A program made the position numbers and the translations under genes. Below the pieces are notes generated by a model. The model searched no databases. It was not told the origin of the DNA and saw only the letters and a program-made list of their open reading frames with translations. Source: Alphaproteobacteria bacterium (GTDB taxonomy: Bacteria > Myxococcota_A > UBA796 > GCA-2862545). From it: DNA of 64,000 nt. Shown here in pieces: positions 1-9,400 of this stretch (positions are counted from its first letter, which is position 1; each line of letters opens with the position of its first letter). The DNA lies in the NCBI GenBank assembly GCA_020632925.1, contig JACKER010000012.1:62001-126000 (forward strand), written 5' to 3'.

Positions 1-1571
1 GCGTTCGCGGGTCGCGCGAGGATGCTGGCGACGCCCAGCGCCTCGCCCGCGGACCCGGTGAGCGCTGTGGTGAGCGCGGGCCCGGGCCAGGCGAGCGCGA
101 CCTGCTCCTCGAGGATGCGCGCGAGCGAGCGGCGGCGCTGGCGCTCGGTGTCCCCGTCGAGCCCGTCGGGCAGGGGGCTCACGTGCTTCGCGGTGGCCTC
201 GAAGCGCCCGCGGTCCCAGGTGGCGAGGGTGTCGGCGGGGGCGGTGCCGAGCCCCTCCGTGAGGAACGCCGAGACCGTGGGGGCGTGGCCCAGCGCCACC
301 GTCCCGAGCTGGATCAGTCGCCGGGCCTCGTCGAGATCGCGCTCCGTGAGGTGGGGCGTGGCGGACAGGGTGGTCCAGAAGGCCTCCGTCCCGCGCCGCT
401 CGGCGGCCACCTCACAGATGACCGCGACCTTCTTCGGCGTCAGCCCCTGGGGCTGCTCCAGGTGGTAGGAGGTGGACAGCAGCGAGCCGAGGGCGTCGTC
501 GGTGTCGCCGTTCAGGAGAGCGGCCCGCGCGCCCACCAGCTGCTCGACGAAGGCCGCAGGATCTCCGTCGAGGCCGATGACGTTGGTGCGGCGCGCGATC
601 CCGAGGGCGTTGCGGACGGCGGTGGGCGGTCGGCCGAGGAGCGCGTCCACGGACCGGGGGAAGCCCTGGCGGAGCAGGCCGTAGAGCGGCTGCGTCGCGA
701 GCCCTCCGGTGGCGTCGGAGAGCCAGGCCGCGCCAGCGCGCTGCTCCACGAGCGTCGCGTCCCAGTCGGTGTGGCGAGCGAGCCAGTCCAGCTGCGTGCG
801 AGAGGAGGTGGCGAGCGCGTCGTCGAGTCGCGGGTGGGGGTGCTCGGGTCGACCAGCGAAGATGGCGCGGGACAGGGCGAGGCTGATCCGAGCGAACTCG
901 GACGGGGCACGGAAGCGGTCGTGGCAGACGGAGACGTCGATGCGGAGCGGTCCGCCGGCGTGACCCACGACGAGGTCGGAGACGGCGAGCAGCTCGCGCG
1001 GCCGCTCGGAGCGGGTGGGGAGGTAGACCTCGAGGACCAGGTCGGTGGGCTGCTTCGGCTCGATGCGCCCGAGGCAGAACCAGCCGTCCTCGACGGTGCG
1101 CGTCGCGTCGGTCAGCTCGCGCTTGCCGTGGAAGTCGACGGCGCAGAGGACGACCTCGACGCCCTCGATCGGTGTGCCGTCGTCGTGGCGGACGCGGCCG
1201 TGCACGCCCTGGTCGCAGTTGTCGAGGGAAGCGGGCGGGCGGTCGACGGGGATGCCGCAGGGCTTCGCGCGCTCGACGCACACGACGAGCCCGTGGGCGT
1301 CCTGTGCGGCGGGCCAGGACACGTCACCGGTCGTGGGGAGCAGCCGCCCGTCGTCGAGCACCTCGAGGCGGAGCGTCGCGTCGGTCGGCGTCGCGCCGAG
1401 GTCGAAGGAGAACCGCCCCTGGTGGTCGGTGCGGGCGGAGGCGAGGACCGTCGAGCTGCGTCCCTCGCCGAGGACGCGGACGGTCAGCCGCTCCTGGGGC
1501 GTGCTGGTCCCCCTGGCGAGCACGGTTCCGGTGACGTGGCGACAACCCGGCACGAAGGCCTCCCTCGGCAT
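1..1571 (-). CDS. Tc-toxin subunit A-like protein, N-terminal 523 residues (runs off left edge)
   Basis: The frame stays open from ATG 1571 to the left edge, so the C-terminus lies outside the window. Residues about 20-170 hold two beta-sandwich stretches of the transthyretin or carboxypeptidase-regulatory kind (for example DHQGRFSFDLG and GWFCLGRIEP). From about residue 290 the text LYGLLRQGFPRSVDALLGRP closely follows the LYGLxRxGLPxxLxALL segment that I know from the N-terminal regions of Tc toxin A / neuraminidase-like proteins. Those proteins normally exceed 1,000 residues and form the pore and translocation subunit of an insecticidal toxin complex. No signal peptide is visible. The gene lies 54 bp downstream of a response-regulator gene on the same strand. 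Family assignment rests on motif memory and the function is inferred. Confidence 0.6.
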   Translation of the reverse strand, partial: MPREAFVPGCRHVTGTVLARGTSTPQERLTVRVLGEGRSSTVLASARTDHQGRFSFDLGATPTDATLRLEVLDDGRLLPTTGDVSWPAAQDAHGLVVCVERAKPCGIPVDRPPASLDNCDQGVHGRVRHDDGTPIEGVEVVLCAVDFHGKRELTDATRTVEDGWFCLGRIEPKQPTDLVLEVYLPTRSERPRELLAVSDLVVGHAGGPLRIDVSVCHDRFRAPSEFARISLALSRAIFAGRPEHPHPRLDDALATSSRTQLDWLARHTDWDATLVEQRAGAAWLSDATGGLATQPLYGLLRQGFPRSVDALLGRPPTAVRNALGIARRTNVIGLDGDPAAFVEQLVGARAALLNGDTDDALGSLLSTSYHLEQPQGLTPKKVAVICEVAAERRGTEAFWTTLSATPHLTERDLDEARRLIQLGTVALGHAPTVSAFLTEGLGTAPADTLATWDRGRFEATAKHVSPLPDGLDGDTERQRRRSLARILEEQVALAWPGPALTTALTGSAGEALGVASILARPAN

Positions 1572-1625
1572 GCGGCGGCCGAGGGATACCACGAAGAGCG
1601 ACGGGAGAGCGTCACCTCGGCCGGG

Positions 1626-2324
1626 TCATGGATCGCGACGCACCAGCTGGTAGCCCTCGCTGCGGACGGCTCGGATCGCGACGTCCTGGCATCCGGCGCC
1701 CGCGAGCTTGCGGCGCAGCCTCGACACGTGGATGTCGACGCCCCGATCGAGACCATCCCAGGGGATGCCTCGGACCTCGAGCGAGAGCGCGTCGCGGGTG
1801 ACGACCGTGCCCACCCGACTCGCGAGGAGCCAGGCCAGGTCGTGCTCGGCCGAGGTGGCGCCGACGTCGCGACCGCTCACCCGGACCTCGCGTCTCGAGC
1901 GGTTCACCACCAGCGAGCCCACGGTCAGCAGCTCCTCCACCGAGCCTCGCTCGCCCGGCCGACGGCGGAGGAGGGCGCGGACCCTGGCGAGCAGGACGCG
2001 GGGGGCGCAGGGCTTCGAGACGTAGTCGTCCACGCCCGCCTCCAGTCCCGCCACCACGTCGATGTCTCCTCGCATCCCCGTGAGCATGAGGATGGGCACG
2101 TCCGACGTCCTGCGGACCCGTTGGCAGACCTCCACGCCGTCGAGGCCGGGCAACCTCTGGTCCAGGATGACGATGTCGAACACGTCGGCCCGCAGCCGGT
2201 CCACCGCACGACGACCGTCGGCCAGTGCCTCCACGCCGAAGCCCTGCCCCGTGAAGTAGTGGGAGAGCAGACCGGCCAGCGCCGGATCGTCCTCGACGAT
2301 CAGCATCGTTCGGTTCACGCTCAC
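1626..2324 (-). CDS. OmpR/PhoB-type response regulator
   Basis: The 232-residue product has an N-terminal receiver domain (MLIVEDDPALAG; phosphoacceptor Asp in VILDQRLPG; Thr in LMLTG; Lys in VSKPCAP). A winged-helix output domain of the Trans_reg_C type follows (DIHVSRLRRKLAGAG, then AVRSEGYQLVRRDP). I chose GTG 2324 because GGAGG lies six bases upstream; an ATG at 2411 would add a tail that fits no receiver domain. No histidine kinase is adjacent, so it is an orphan regulator here. It probably controls transcription of nearby genes, perhaps the Tc-like gene downstream, but no operator could be assigned. Confidence 0.9.
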   Translation of the reverse strand: MSVNRTMLIVEDDPALAGLLSHYFTGQGFGVEALADGRRAVDRLRADVFDIVILDQRLPGLDGVEVCQRVRRTSDVPILMLTGMRGDIDVVAGLEAGVDDYVSKPCAPRVLLARVRALLRRRPGERGSVEELLTVGSLVVNRSRREVRVSGRDVGATSAEHDLAWLLASRVGTVVTRDALSLEVRGIPWDGLDRGVDIHVSRLRRKLAGAGCQDVAIRAVRSEGYQLVRRDP

Positions 2325-2479
2325 GGTCCACCTCCCGCCGAGGGCCCCGCTGTCGAGACACCGCAGGGGGATGAGGGTGGCACCCGGAGCTCGTGCTGGA
2401 CCTCCCCTCACGCAACGTCTCGCAACGGTTCCCGACGGACCGAGCCGCTACCTTGGAGACGAACGACCCTGGAGGTTCC

Positions 2480-2719
2480 ATGTCCCGGTTCATGTGGTTG
2501 CCGTGCTTCGCCCTGTTCGCGATGGCTTGCGGGGAGGCCGATCCGGTCTGCCTGGAGGTCGCGTCGATCTGCCACGACGCCGCCGTGCTGGAGAACGACC
2601 CCGATGCGCAGGATTGCTACGACCTGCGGGACGACCGGTCCAAGAGCGCTGAGGAGTGCGAGGCGATGCGCGAGGACTGCGAGGCGATCTGCGACCCGGC
2701 GACCACCAGCTCGCGCTGA
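2480..2719 (+). CDS. small cysteine-rich lipoprotein
   Basis: This 79-residue protein begins with a short lipoprotein signal (MSRFMWLPCFALFAMAC) whose lipobox FAMAC predicts lipidation of Cys17. The mature part is acidic and contains six further cysteines (PVCLE, SICHD, QDCYD, EECEA, EDCEA, AICDP), which suggests a small disulfide-bonded domain on the periplasmic or outer-membrane surface. The ATG at 2480 is preceded by GGAGG four bases upstream; the open frame extends to an ATG at 2393, but that start would bury the signal peptide. I do not recognise a family. Small lipoproteins of this type are common in Myxococcota. Confidence 0.75.
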   Translation: MSRFMWLPCFALFAMACGEADPVCLEVASICHDAAVLENDPDAQDCYDLRDDRSKSAEECEAMREDCEAICDPATTSSR

Positions 2720-2785
2720 TGTGGTCGACCTCGGTGCCTACCGGAGAGGCCCATCAGCGTGGGCGGTCGGATCCGGGTGGGAGAG

Positions 2786-2835
2786 TGGCAGGGGCATAGG
2801 GACTCGAACCCCAGACCTGCGGATTTGGAATCCAC
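2786..2835 (-). pseudogene. 3' fragment of tRNA-Trp(CCA), probable attachment-site scar
   Basis: Read on the minus strand, this segment has an intact anticodon arm (5-bp stem, loop TTCCAAA, anticodon CCA), a 5-nt variable loop, a T arm (5-bp stem, loop TTCGAGT), the 3' acceptor strand TGCCCCT, a discriminator G and an encoded CCA. The 5' acceptor strand (expected AGGGGCA) and the D arm are missing from the DNA upstream. A tRNA 3' portion without its 5' half is the usual scar at the far junction of an element that integrates into the 3' end of a tRNA gene. The orientation puts the chromosome to the left and the element to the right. Confidence 0.65.
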
Positions 2836-2875
2836 CCGTACCGTCATAGTTCAGATGAAACCATGCGCTACATCC

Positions 2876-2907
2876 GTACCAACATCGTGTTGGCACGTTG
2901 TTGGTAC
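2876..2907. repeat. 9-bp inverted repeat beside the tRNA fragment
   Basis: GTACCAACA (2876-2884) and TGTTGGTAC (2899-2907) form a perfect inverted repeat with a 14-base spacer, about 40 bp inside the putative integration junction. It could be a recombinase arm site or a hairpin. Apart from this and the tRNA fragment I see no gene between 2720 and the IS element at 3079. Confidence 0.5.
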
Positions 2908-3283
2908 AGGTTCAAGTCAAGAACGGGGAGCCACTTTAGGTCAGATGGGAACTTCCGACCCGGAGGTTCTCGTCGCCTGGGAAGTGGAGGTTGAACTTCC
3001 TCCTCATCCCGGGTTCGGCCTCCGGCGGCACAAGCCGCCCGAAGAAGCCCTTCGTCGCACTCGCCGGCGGAGGGCTTGGACGAACCCGCTGCGCGGGGGC
3101 CCGCACTCGCGGCTCTGTGCGCTCCCCGGTTGCGCCGGCCGACCCTGTGATGGACGTGGCGGTCTGAGGTCGGCCGCCGCCTGCTGACGCTGTCCGGAGG
3201 TGGCCCGATCTCAGGCAGACGGGGGACACCGGGCCCCGGCGAGCGACCTTCCTACATCAACCGGTCGCCGCCCGGAGATCGTC

Positions 3284-4138
3284 ATGGGCCACGTGCGTGA
3301 CCGTTTCGACGCCGACCTTCGACTGGCCGGCCGCTCGGAGTCTACCCGCAAGACCTACATCGGCTGCGCGGTGTTGTTCGTCAAGTTCTTCATGCGTCCG
3401 CCGGACCAGCTCGGTGAGAAGGAAGTCCGTCAGTTCCTGCTCAGTCTGCGCGACCGGAAGCTGTCGGTCGGTCGCTACCTGCAGTACCTCGGCGCCCTCA
3501 AGTTCCTGTTCGGGATCACGCTCGGGCGGCCGCAGGTCACCGACGGGATCCCGTGGCCGCGTATGCACCGGAAGCGGCCCGACATCCTCACCCGCGAGGA
3601 GGTCACGCGGGTGCTCGACGCCGCGAGCTCGCCGTTCTGGCGGATGTACCTCACCACCGCCTACGCCGCCGGGCTCCGCCGCATGGAGGTCGCCGCCCTC
3701 CGCGCCGAGCACATCGACGGTGCGGCTGGGCTCCTCCGGGTGGCGCACGGGAAGGGCGACAAGAAGCGGGAGGTCATGCTCGATCCCGAGCTGTACCGCC
3801 AGCTCCGCGAGCACTGGCGCACCCACGCGCTCCCGGGTCCGTGGCTCTTCCCGGCGCGGTCGCGGTCGGGCGGCTGGGCGGATCACCCCGTCGACCTCGG
3901 GCAGGCATCGGCATCCTTCCGCGCGGCCGCTGACGCCGCCGGCATCCGCCGGTGCCGTGTGACGCTGCACTCGCTCAGGAGCGCGTTCGCCACGCACCTC
4001 TTCGAAGACGACGTCGACATCTTCACCATCCAGCAGCTCCTCGGTCACGAGCGGCTCGAGACCACCGGCCGCTACGCCGTGGTCCGGACCGACCGGATCC
4101 GGGAGACGCCGAGCCCGTTGTCGAAGCTCCCGAAGTAG
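3284..4138 (+). CDS. tyrosine recombinase of the IS91-like element (copy 1)
   Basis: The 284-residue phage-integrase-type recombinase has an N-terminal SAM-like DNA-binding domain (about 1-90) and a catalytic domain with the expected residues: Arg in AAGLRRMEV (about 130), Lys in GKGDKKRE, HxxR in LHSLRSAF (about 228-232), GH in LLGHERL and the nucleophile Tyr264 in TTGRYAVV. ATG 3284 has GGAG seven bases upstream; the open frame begins at 3200 without a ribosome site. It ends 3 bp before the transposase start, so the two are probably co-translated. IS91-like elements with an integrase gene before tnpA are known; its exact role in transposition is not settled. Confidence 0.85.
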   Translation: MGHVRDRFDADLRLAGRSESTRKTYIGCAVLFVKFFMRPPDQLGEKEVRQFLLSLRDRKLSVGRYLQYLGALKFLFGITLGRPQVTDGIPWPRMHRKRPDILTREEVTRVLDAASSPFWRMYLTTAYAAGLRRMEVAALRAEHIDGAAGLLRVAHGKGDKKREVMLDPELYRQLREHWRTHALPGPWLFPARSRSGGWADHPVDLGQASASFRAAADAAGIRRCRVTLHSLRSAFATHLFEDDVDIFTIQQLLGHERLETTGRYAVVRTDRIRETPSPLSKLPK

Positions 4139-4141
4139 CCG

Positions 4142-5335
4142 GTGGTCCACTCCGCGTGTCCGGCGACGCCGGGCGCGGGGCAGGCACCGACACGTCCCGA
4201 GGTGGCGGAGGTCTTCCGCCGCTACGGGCCGTCGTACCTGCGCCGCGTGGTGCTGGCGCCCGAGCAGGGCCGGGTGCTCCGCAGCGTCATCAGGTGTCGT
4301 ACGGCCGCGCTCGGCGGCCACCTCGACGTCTGCGATCACTGTGGGGCGGCCTGGCACCACTACAACTCCTGCGTGAACCGGCACTGCCCGACCTGCCAGG
4401 GCTGGCAGGCCGTGAAGTGGACGACCGACCGGCTGGAGCGGTTCATCGACACCCACCACTTCCACGTGGTCGCGACAGTGCCCCAGGAGCTGCGGCCGGT
4501 GGCGCTCGCGAACCAGCGGCTCGTCTACGACCTGCTCTTCCAGGCCGTGTCCGAGACCCTGCTGGAGCTCGCGCTCGACCGCTGGGACGCCATCCCCGCC
4601 GTCACCGCCGTCCTCCACACATGGTCGCGGACGATGGCCTACCACCCCCACATCCACTGCATCGTCAGCGGCGGTGGCCTCTCGACCGACGGCCGGTGTT
4701 GGGTCTCCTCCCGCCCCGGGTTCCTCTTCCCGGTCAAGGTCCTCTCGGCCCTCATCCGCGGCAAGTTCATGGCCCGCTTCACCCGGGCCTACGAGAAGGG
4801 TGAGCTCCTGTTCGTCGGCTCCTCCGCTCATCTGGCCGATCCGGAGGAGTTCGCCGCCCTGCGGCGCCGGCTCTACGACGCCGCCTGGGTGGTCCACGCG
4901 AAGCCGCCGTTCGGCGACTTCCACGGCCTCGTCCGCTACCTGTCCCGGTACACCCACCGCGTCGCGATCTCGTCCTCCCGCCTGATCTCGCTCACCGACG
5001 ACGCGATCGTCTTCAAGACCCGCGGCGACGGCACCTGCCGGCTCCACCCCGACGAGTTCCTCCGGCGCTTCCTGCTCCACGTCCTGCCACGTGGCTTCCG
5101 CAAGATCCGCCACTACGGCCTGCTCGCGCCGTCGAACGTCTCCACTCGGCTGCCGGTGGCGCAGCGGCTGGCGCGGTCGTCGAGCCGGCGCGCCAACCCG
5201 CCGCCGACCGTCGCTGCGCCCGCGACGGGGCCGGCCGCGGTCCCCACCGCGGGCGACCTCTGCCCAGTCTGTTCACGCGGCCACCTCGTCCGGTGGTCCG
5301 TCTTCAGCACCCGTAGCCCTCCGGTGCCTCCATGA
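4142..5335 (+). CDS. tnpA: IS91-family HUH transposase (copy 1)
   Basis: The 397-residue protein has an N-terminal zinc-binding region (CDHC at about 63-66 and CVNRHCPTC at about 77-85), the metal-binding HUH motif HPHIHCIV (about 167-171) and the catalytic tyrosine pair in YLSRY (about 266-270). This is the Y2 arrangement of IS91 rolling-circle transposases. The start is GTG 4142, three bases after the recombinase stop codon, which suggests translational coupling. Length fits the family (about 380-450). The C-terminal 60 residues are Pro/Ala/Ser-rich with a CPVC pair. Confidence 0.9.
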   Translation: MVHSACPATPGAGQAPTRPEVAEVFRRYGPSYLRRVVLAPEQGRVLRSVIRCRTAALGGHLDVCDHCGAAWHHYNSCVNRHCPTCQGWQAVKWTTDRLERFIDTHHFHVVATVPQELRPVALANQRLVYDLLFQAVSETLLELALDRWDAIPAVTAVLHTWSRTMAYHPHIHCIVSGGGLSTDGRCWVSSRPGFLFPVKVLSALIRGKFMARFTRAYEKGELLFVGSSAHLADPEEFAALRRRLYDAAWVVHAKPPFGDFHGLVRYLSRYTHRVAISSSRLISLTDDAIVFKTRGDGTCRLHPDEFLRRFLLHVLPRGFRKIRHYGLLAPSNVSTRLPVAQRLARSSSRRANPPPTVAAPATGPAAVPTAGDLCPVCSRGHLVRWSVFSTRSPPVPP

Positions 5336-5558
5336 CGGTTGAACGCGGTCTTTCTCATGACAGCCTCACCGCATCGCCGCGGGCGACCAGGCGTAGCCCT
5401 GCCCGCACCAGGCCGCAGATCCCCGGATCGACCGCCCGATCGCCGCCTCACGGGGCTCCGATGTGGCGTCGCCCCCGGTCGTGGCCGCCGTTCACCGACT
5501 CGGAGCAGCCTCTACCACCATAGGCGCCGTCCGCCCTCGACCGCGGGCTCGTCCAAGC

Positions 5559-5621
5559 GGGCAGTAGCGCACCCTCGGGCCTCAGGAGCTCCGTCCACCC
5601 GTCACCGGTGCGCTACTGCCC
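5559..5621. repeat. 15-bp inverted repeat at the right end of IS copy 1 (candidate oriIS hairpin)
   Basis: GGGCAGTAGCGCACC (5559-5573) and GGTGCGCTACTGCCC (5607-5621) are perfect inverted repeats around a 33-base loop, and they end 5 bp before the element boundary. A hairpin beside the origin end is expected for IS91-type rolling-circle transposition. Nothing else is recognisable between 5336 and the element end. Confidence 0.75.
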
Positions 5622-5636
5622 TGGATCTTTCGTCGT

Positions 5637-5724
5637 TGCGGGACACGCCGAGAACGGCGACGCGAGCGGCGGGATCGCCTGCGGGACACGTGCCGGCCTT
5701 GCGGGACACGGCCTTGCGGGACAC
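5637..5724 (+). repeat. four copies of TGCGGGACAC
   Basis: Exact copies start at 5637, 5680, 5700 and 5715 (spacings 43, 20 and 15 bp), just upstream of a gene encoding a duplicated helix-turn-helix protein. They could be binding sites for that protein. The spacing is not helically regular, so the function is uncertain. Confidence 0.45.
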
Positions 5725-5736
5725 GCCGAGGAGCCC

Positions 5737-6399
5737 GTGGACATCGACCCCTGGGCCGACCGGCGGGCCGGGCTGCGGGACCGGCTGGAGCGGGCGCGGC
5801 GGTTCGAGCGGCTCATCGCGACCGGCGCGGTCAAGAACGCGGCGGACGTCGCCAGCCGGGAGGGCATCACCCGGGCGCGGGTCTCGCAGATCCTGCGGCT
5901 GCTGAAGCTGGCCCCGTCGATCCTCCAGGAGCTCGAGGACCCGGAGGCGAGCGGACCGGTCCCGCCGGAGAAGGAGCTGCGGAAGCTCGCGGGGGTGCCT
6001 CGGCCTCGGCAGCCGAAGCGGTACGAGGAGCTGGTCGCGACCGAGGGCTTCGAGGGGGGCAAGGCCGGGCGCGGTGGGTCACCGCGGTCCCGGGTTCAGC
6101 GGCGGGGGCTGCAGCACCAGTTCGAAAGGGCGCGGCGGTTCCAGGCGATGCTCGACTCGGGCGAGTTCCGGTCGCTGGAGGAGATCGGCCAGGCCGAGGG
6201 GCTGACTGGCGGGCGGGTGGCCCAGCTGCTGAACCTGCTGCACCTGGTGCCCGAGATCATCGAGGTCGTGGACGTGGCAGCCGAACGGGTCCCGGCAGGG
6301 GTGTCCGAGCGGAAGCTGCGGGCGATCGCGCGGCTGCAGGACCACGATGAGCAGGTGTGGGCGTTTCGGGCGCTTCGACAGACGGGGGCCCTGCGATGA
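5737..6399 (+). CDS. protein with two KorB/ParB-like helix-turn-helix repeats
   Basis: The product is about 220 residues from GTG 5737. It contains two homologous units: RARRFERLIATGAVKNAADVA then REGITRARVSQILRLLKLAP, and RARRFQAMLDSGEFRSLEEIG then AEGLTGGRVAQLLNLLHLVP. Each resembles the helix-turn-helix found in ParB/KorB proteins and at the C-termini of some serine recombinases. The open frame continues upstream into IS copy 1, so the original N-terminus (possibly a recombinase domain) may have been removed by the insertion. Alternatively the GTG, with AGGAG 3 bp upstream, is the true start. No catalytic domain is present. Confidence 0.55.
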   Translation: MDIDPWADRRAGLRDRLERARRFERLIATGAVKNAADVASREGITRARVSQILRLLKLAPSILQELEDPEASGPVPPEKELRKLAGVPRPRQPKRYEELVATEGFEGGKAGRGGSPRSRVQRRGLQHQFERARRFQAMLDSGEFRSLEEIGQAEGLTGGRVAQLLNLLHLVPEIIEVVDVAAERVPAGVSERKLRAIARLQDHDEQVWAFRALRQTGALR

Positions 6400-6429
6400 G
6401 GCTGGGCGGCGTACCGCGAGGCGCCGCAG

Positions 6430-9400
6430 TCAGGCATCGCTCACCTCCCCCAGCGTGTCCGGCACCCAGCGGGCATAGAGAGACGGCAGCACGAACAGGG
6501 TCAGCAGGGTGGCCGTCACCAGGCCGCCGATCACCACCGTCGCCAGAGGTCGCTGGACCTCGGCACCCGCCGAGTGCGACAGCGCCATCGGTAGGAAGCC
6601 GAGCGCCGCTACCAGCGCCGTCATCAACACCGGACGCAGCCGTCGCTTCGCGCCCTGCACGGCAGCCTCCGCCGCGCCGAGCCCCTCGTGGTGCAGATCC
6701 CGGATGCAGGTCACGAGGACCACGCCGTTCATCACGGCGACGCCGAACAGTGCGATGAAGCCCACCGCCGCCGAGATCGACAGCGGGAGCCCGCGGACGA
6801 AGAGCGCCACCAGGCCTCCGGTCACCGCCAGCGGCACATTCGCGTACACGAGCAGGGTCACCCGGGTGGACCGGAAGTTCGCCTGCAGCAGGACGAAGAT
6901 CAGCAACAGCACCAGCGGGACCAGCACGGCCAGCCTGCCCGTCGCCTCCTCGAGGTTCTCGAAGGAGCCGCCCCACTCGGCGAGCACGCCACTCGGCACC
7001 ACCCCCTCGGCCTCGATGCGCTCCCGGGCCTCGGCGACGAAGCCCGCGACGTCCCGGCCGCGCACGTTCACCTCGATCGTGAGCCGCCGCTGGACGTTCT
7101 CGCGGCCGATCTGCAGCGGCCCCTCCTCGACGCGGATGTCCGCCACCTGGCCCAGCGGCACCTGGGCGCCGCCGGATCGACCGACCAGCACCCGCGACAC
7201 CGTGTCCGGGTTGGCGCGGACCGAGTCCGGGAAGCGCACCTGGAGCGCGAACCGGCGCTGCCCAACGAGCACCTCCCCTGCGGGTCGACCACCCAGGGCC
7301 TCGACGGCGTCGAGCACGTCGCGAGCGTCCATGCCGAGCCGAGCGATGGCCTTCCTGTCCACCTGGACCTGGAGCATCGGCAGCCCGGCCAGCTTCTCGG
7401 CCTTCACGTCCTGGGCGCCGTCGATGCGCGACAGCACCCGAACTAGGTCGTCGCCGATCTCCTGGAGTTGATCGAGATCCTCGCCGTAGAGGAACAGGGC
7501 CACGTCGGAGCGAACGCCCTCGATCAGCTCGTTGACCCTCAGCTCGATGGGCTGGGAGAAAGCGAAGTTCACGCCAGGCACCCGCCGCTTCAGCTCGGCC
7601 TCCATCTCCTCCACCAGCTCGGCCTGGTCCGACGCGCGGGTCCAGCCGTTCCGGGGTCGGAGCATCACGTACACGTCGGAGAAGTCCACCCCCATCGGGT
7701 CGGTCGCGATCTCTGCGCGGCCGGTGCGGGAGATCACGGTGGAGGCCTCGTCGGGAAAGGCCTCCAGCACCGCCCTCTCGACCGCGCTGGCCTGCTCGAT
7801 GGACTCCTCGAGGGACACGGACGGGGGACGGATGATCTGGAGCGCAACGCTCCCCTCGTCGAGCTTCGGCACGAAGACGGCGCCCAGCCAGGGGGCCAGC
7901 ATCAGGCTGGCCAGGAACAGGACCACGGCCGTGGTGCCCACGAGCCGCGGCCATCGCACCACGCGCTCCACCAGGGGGTCGTAGAGCCGATGGGCGAGTC
8001 GGAGCAGCCTGGTCTCCTTCTCGGACGCGCCCTGCAGGAACATCGAGGCGAGCACCGGCATCGCCGTGACCGCCAGGATCAGCGAGCCCACGAGCGCGAA
8101 CACCACGGTCAGCGCCATCGGGCGGAACATCCGCCCCTCGATGCCCGTCAGCGCGAGGATCGGCAGGTACACGAGGATGATGATCCCGACCGAGAACACC
8201 ACCGGCCGCGCCACCTCGCGCGTCGCCCCGAGGATCGCGGCGTCGTCCACGGGTTTGCCAGCCTTCCGGCGCTCGGCGACCACGCGGAGGACGTTCTCGA
8301 TCATCACGACCGAGCCGTCCACGATCAGCCCGAAGTCGATGGCGCCGAGGCTCATCAGGTTGCCCGACAACCCCGCCATCACCATCCCGATGAACGCGAA
8401 GAGCATCGACAGCGGGATCGCCAGGGCCACGATCACGCCGCCGCGGAAGTTGCCCAGGAGGAGCAGCAGCACTGCGATGACCAGCAGGCCGCCCTCGAGC
8501 AGGTTCTTCTCGACGGTGTGGATGGTGCGCTCGACCAGCTCGGTGCGGTCGTAGAACACGTCCACTTCGACGCCGTCGGGGAGACTCGGACGGAGCTCGT
8601 CCACCGCCTCGCCGAGCGCCTCGGAGACGACGCGGGCGTTCTCGCCGTAGCCCATCATCGCGATTCCGATCACGGCCTCGCCGCGACCGTCGCGGGTGAC
8701 CGCGCCCTGGCGGATCATCGGCGCGAAGCGGACCTCTCCGAGGGCCCCGACGGTGATCGGCGTACCCTCGTCGGTGGTGGCGACCACGACGCTGCGCACG
8801 TCGTCGAGGTTCTCGAGCAGTGCCGTGCCACGCACCAGCATCTGCTCGCGACCGCGCTCCAGGTAGCCGCCGCCCACAGTGAGGTTGTTGTGCTCCAGCG
8901 CCTCGAAGACCTCGGCCAGCACGAGCTTGTGCGCCGCGAGCCGCTCGGGTCGGACCTCGACCTGGTAGGTGCGCAGCTCACCACCGAACGCGTTGACCTC
9001 GACCACGCCGGGGACGGAGCGAAGTCGGGGCGCGATCTGCCACTCCAGCACATCGCGCAGGTCCATCAGGGTGAGGTCGTGGCCTTCGGTGGCGCGGACC
9101 TCGAACTGGAAGATCTCTCCGAGGCCGGTCGAGGGCGGGCCGATCTCGGGCTCGCCGTAGCCCTCGGGAATGCTCTCGCGGGCGTCGCCCAGGCGCTCGG
9201 AGACCAGCTGTCGCGCCCACCACAGGTCGGTGCCGTCCTCGAAGACCACGGTGACGACGGACAGGCCGAACCGCGACAGCGAACGGACCTCCTCGGTCCT
9301 CGGCAGGCCCGACATCGCGGTCTCGACCGGCCAGGTGACGACGCGCTCGACCTCGAGCGGAGAGAGGCCGGGCGAGTCGGTGAGGATCTGGACCTGCACG

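Larger units (their letters stand above)
3079..5626 (+). mobile_element. IS91-like element, copy 1
   Basis: This 2,548-bp unit also occurs at 34626-37173 and 37178-39725, and the encoded proteins are identical in all three copies. Boundaries were set where the copies stop matching. The element starts GACGAACCCG directly after CTTG (3075-3078) and ends CCTGGAT, followed here by CTTT and in the other copies by CTTG. It carries a tyrosine recombinase and an HUH transposase, and it ends in a long hairpin. IS91-family elements are known to insert next to CTTG/GTTC-type tetramers without making target duplications, which fits. Confidence 0.85.

Noticed and set aside
183..2849. 888-codon open frame on the plus strand
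   Set aside because: It runs antisense across the Tc-like gene and the response regulator and through the tRNA fragment. The product is low-complexity Arg/Glu/Gly-rich, typical of antisense frames in GC-rich genes.
3257..5113. 618-codon minus-strand frame repeated in all three IS copies (also at 35139-36995 and 37691-39547 on +)
   Set aside because: It is antisense to the integrase and transposase and conserved only because the copies are identical.
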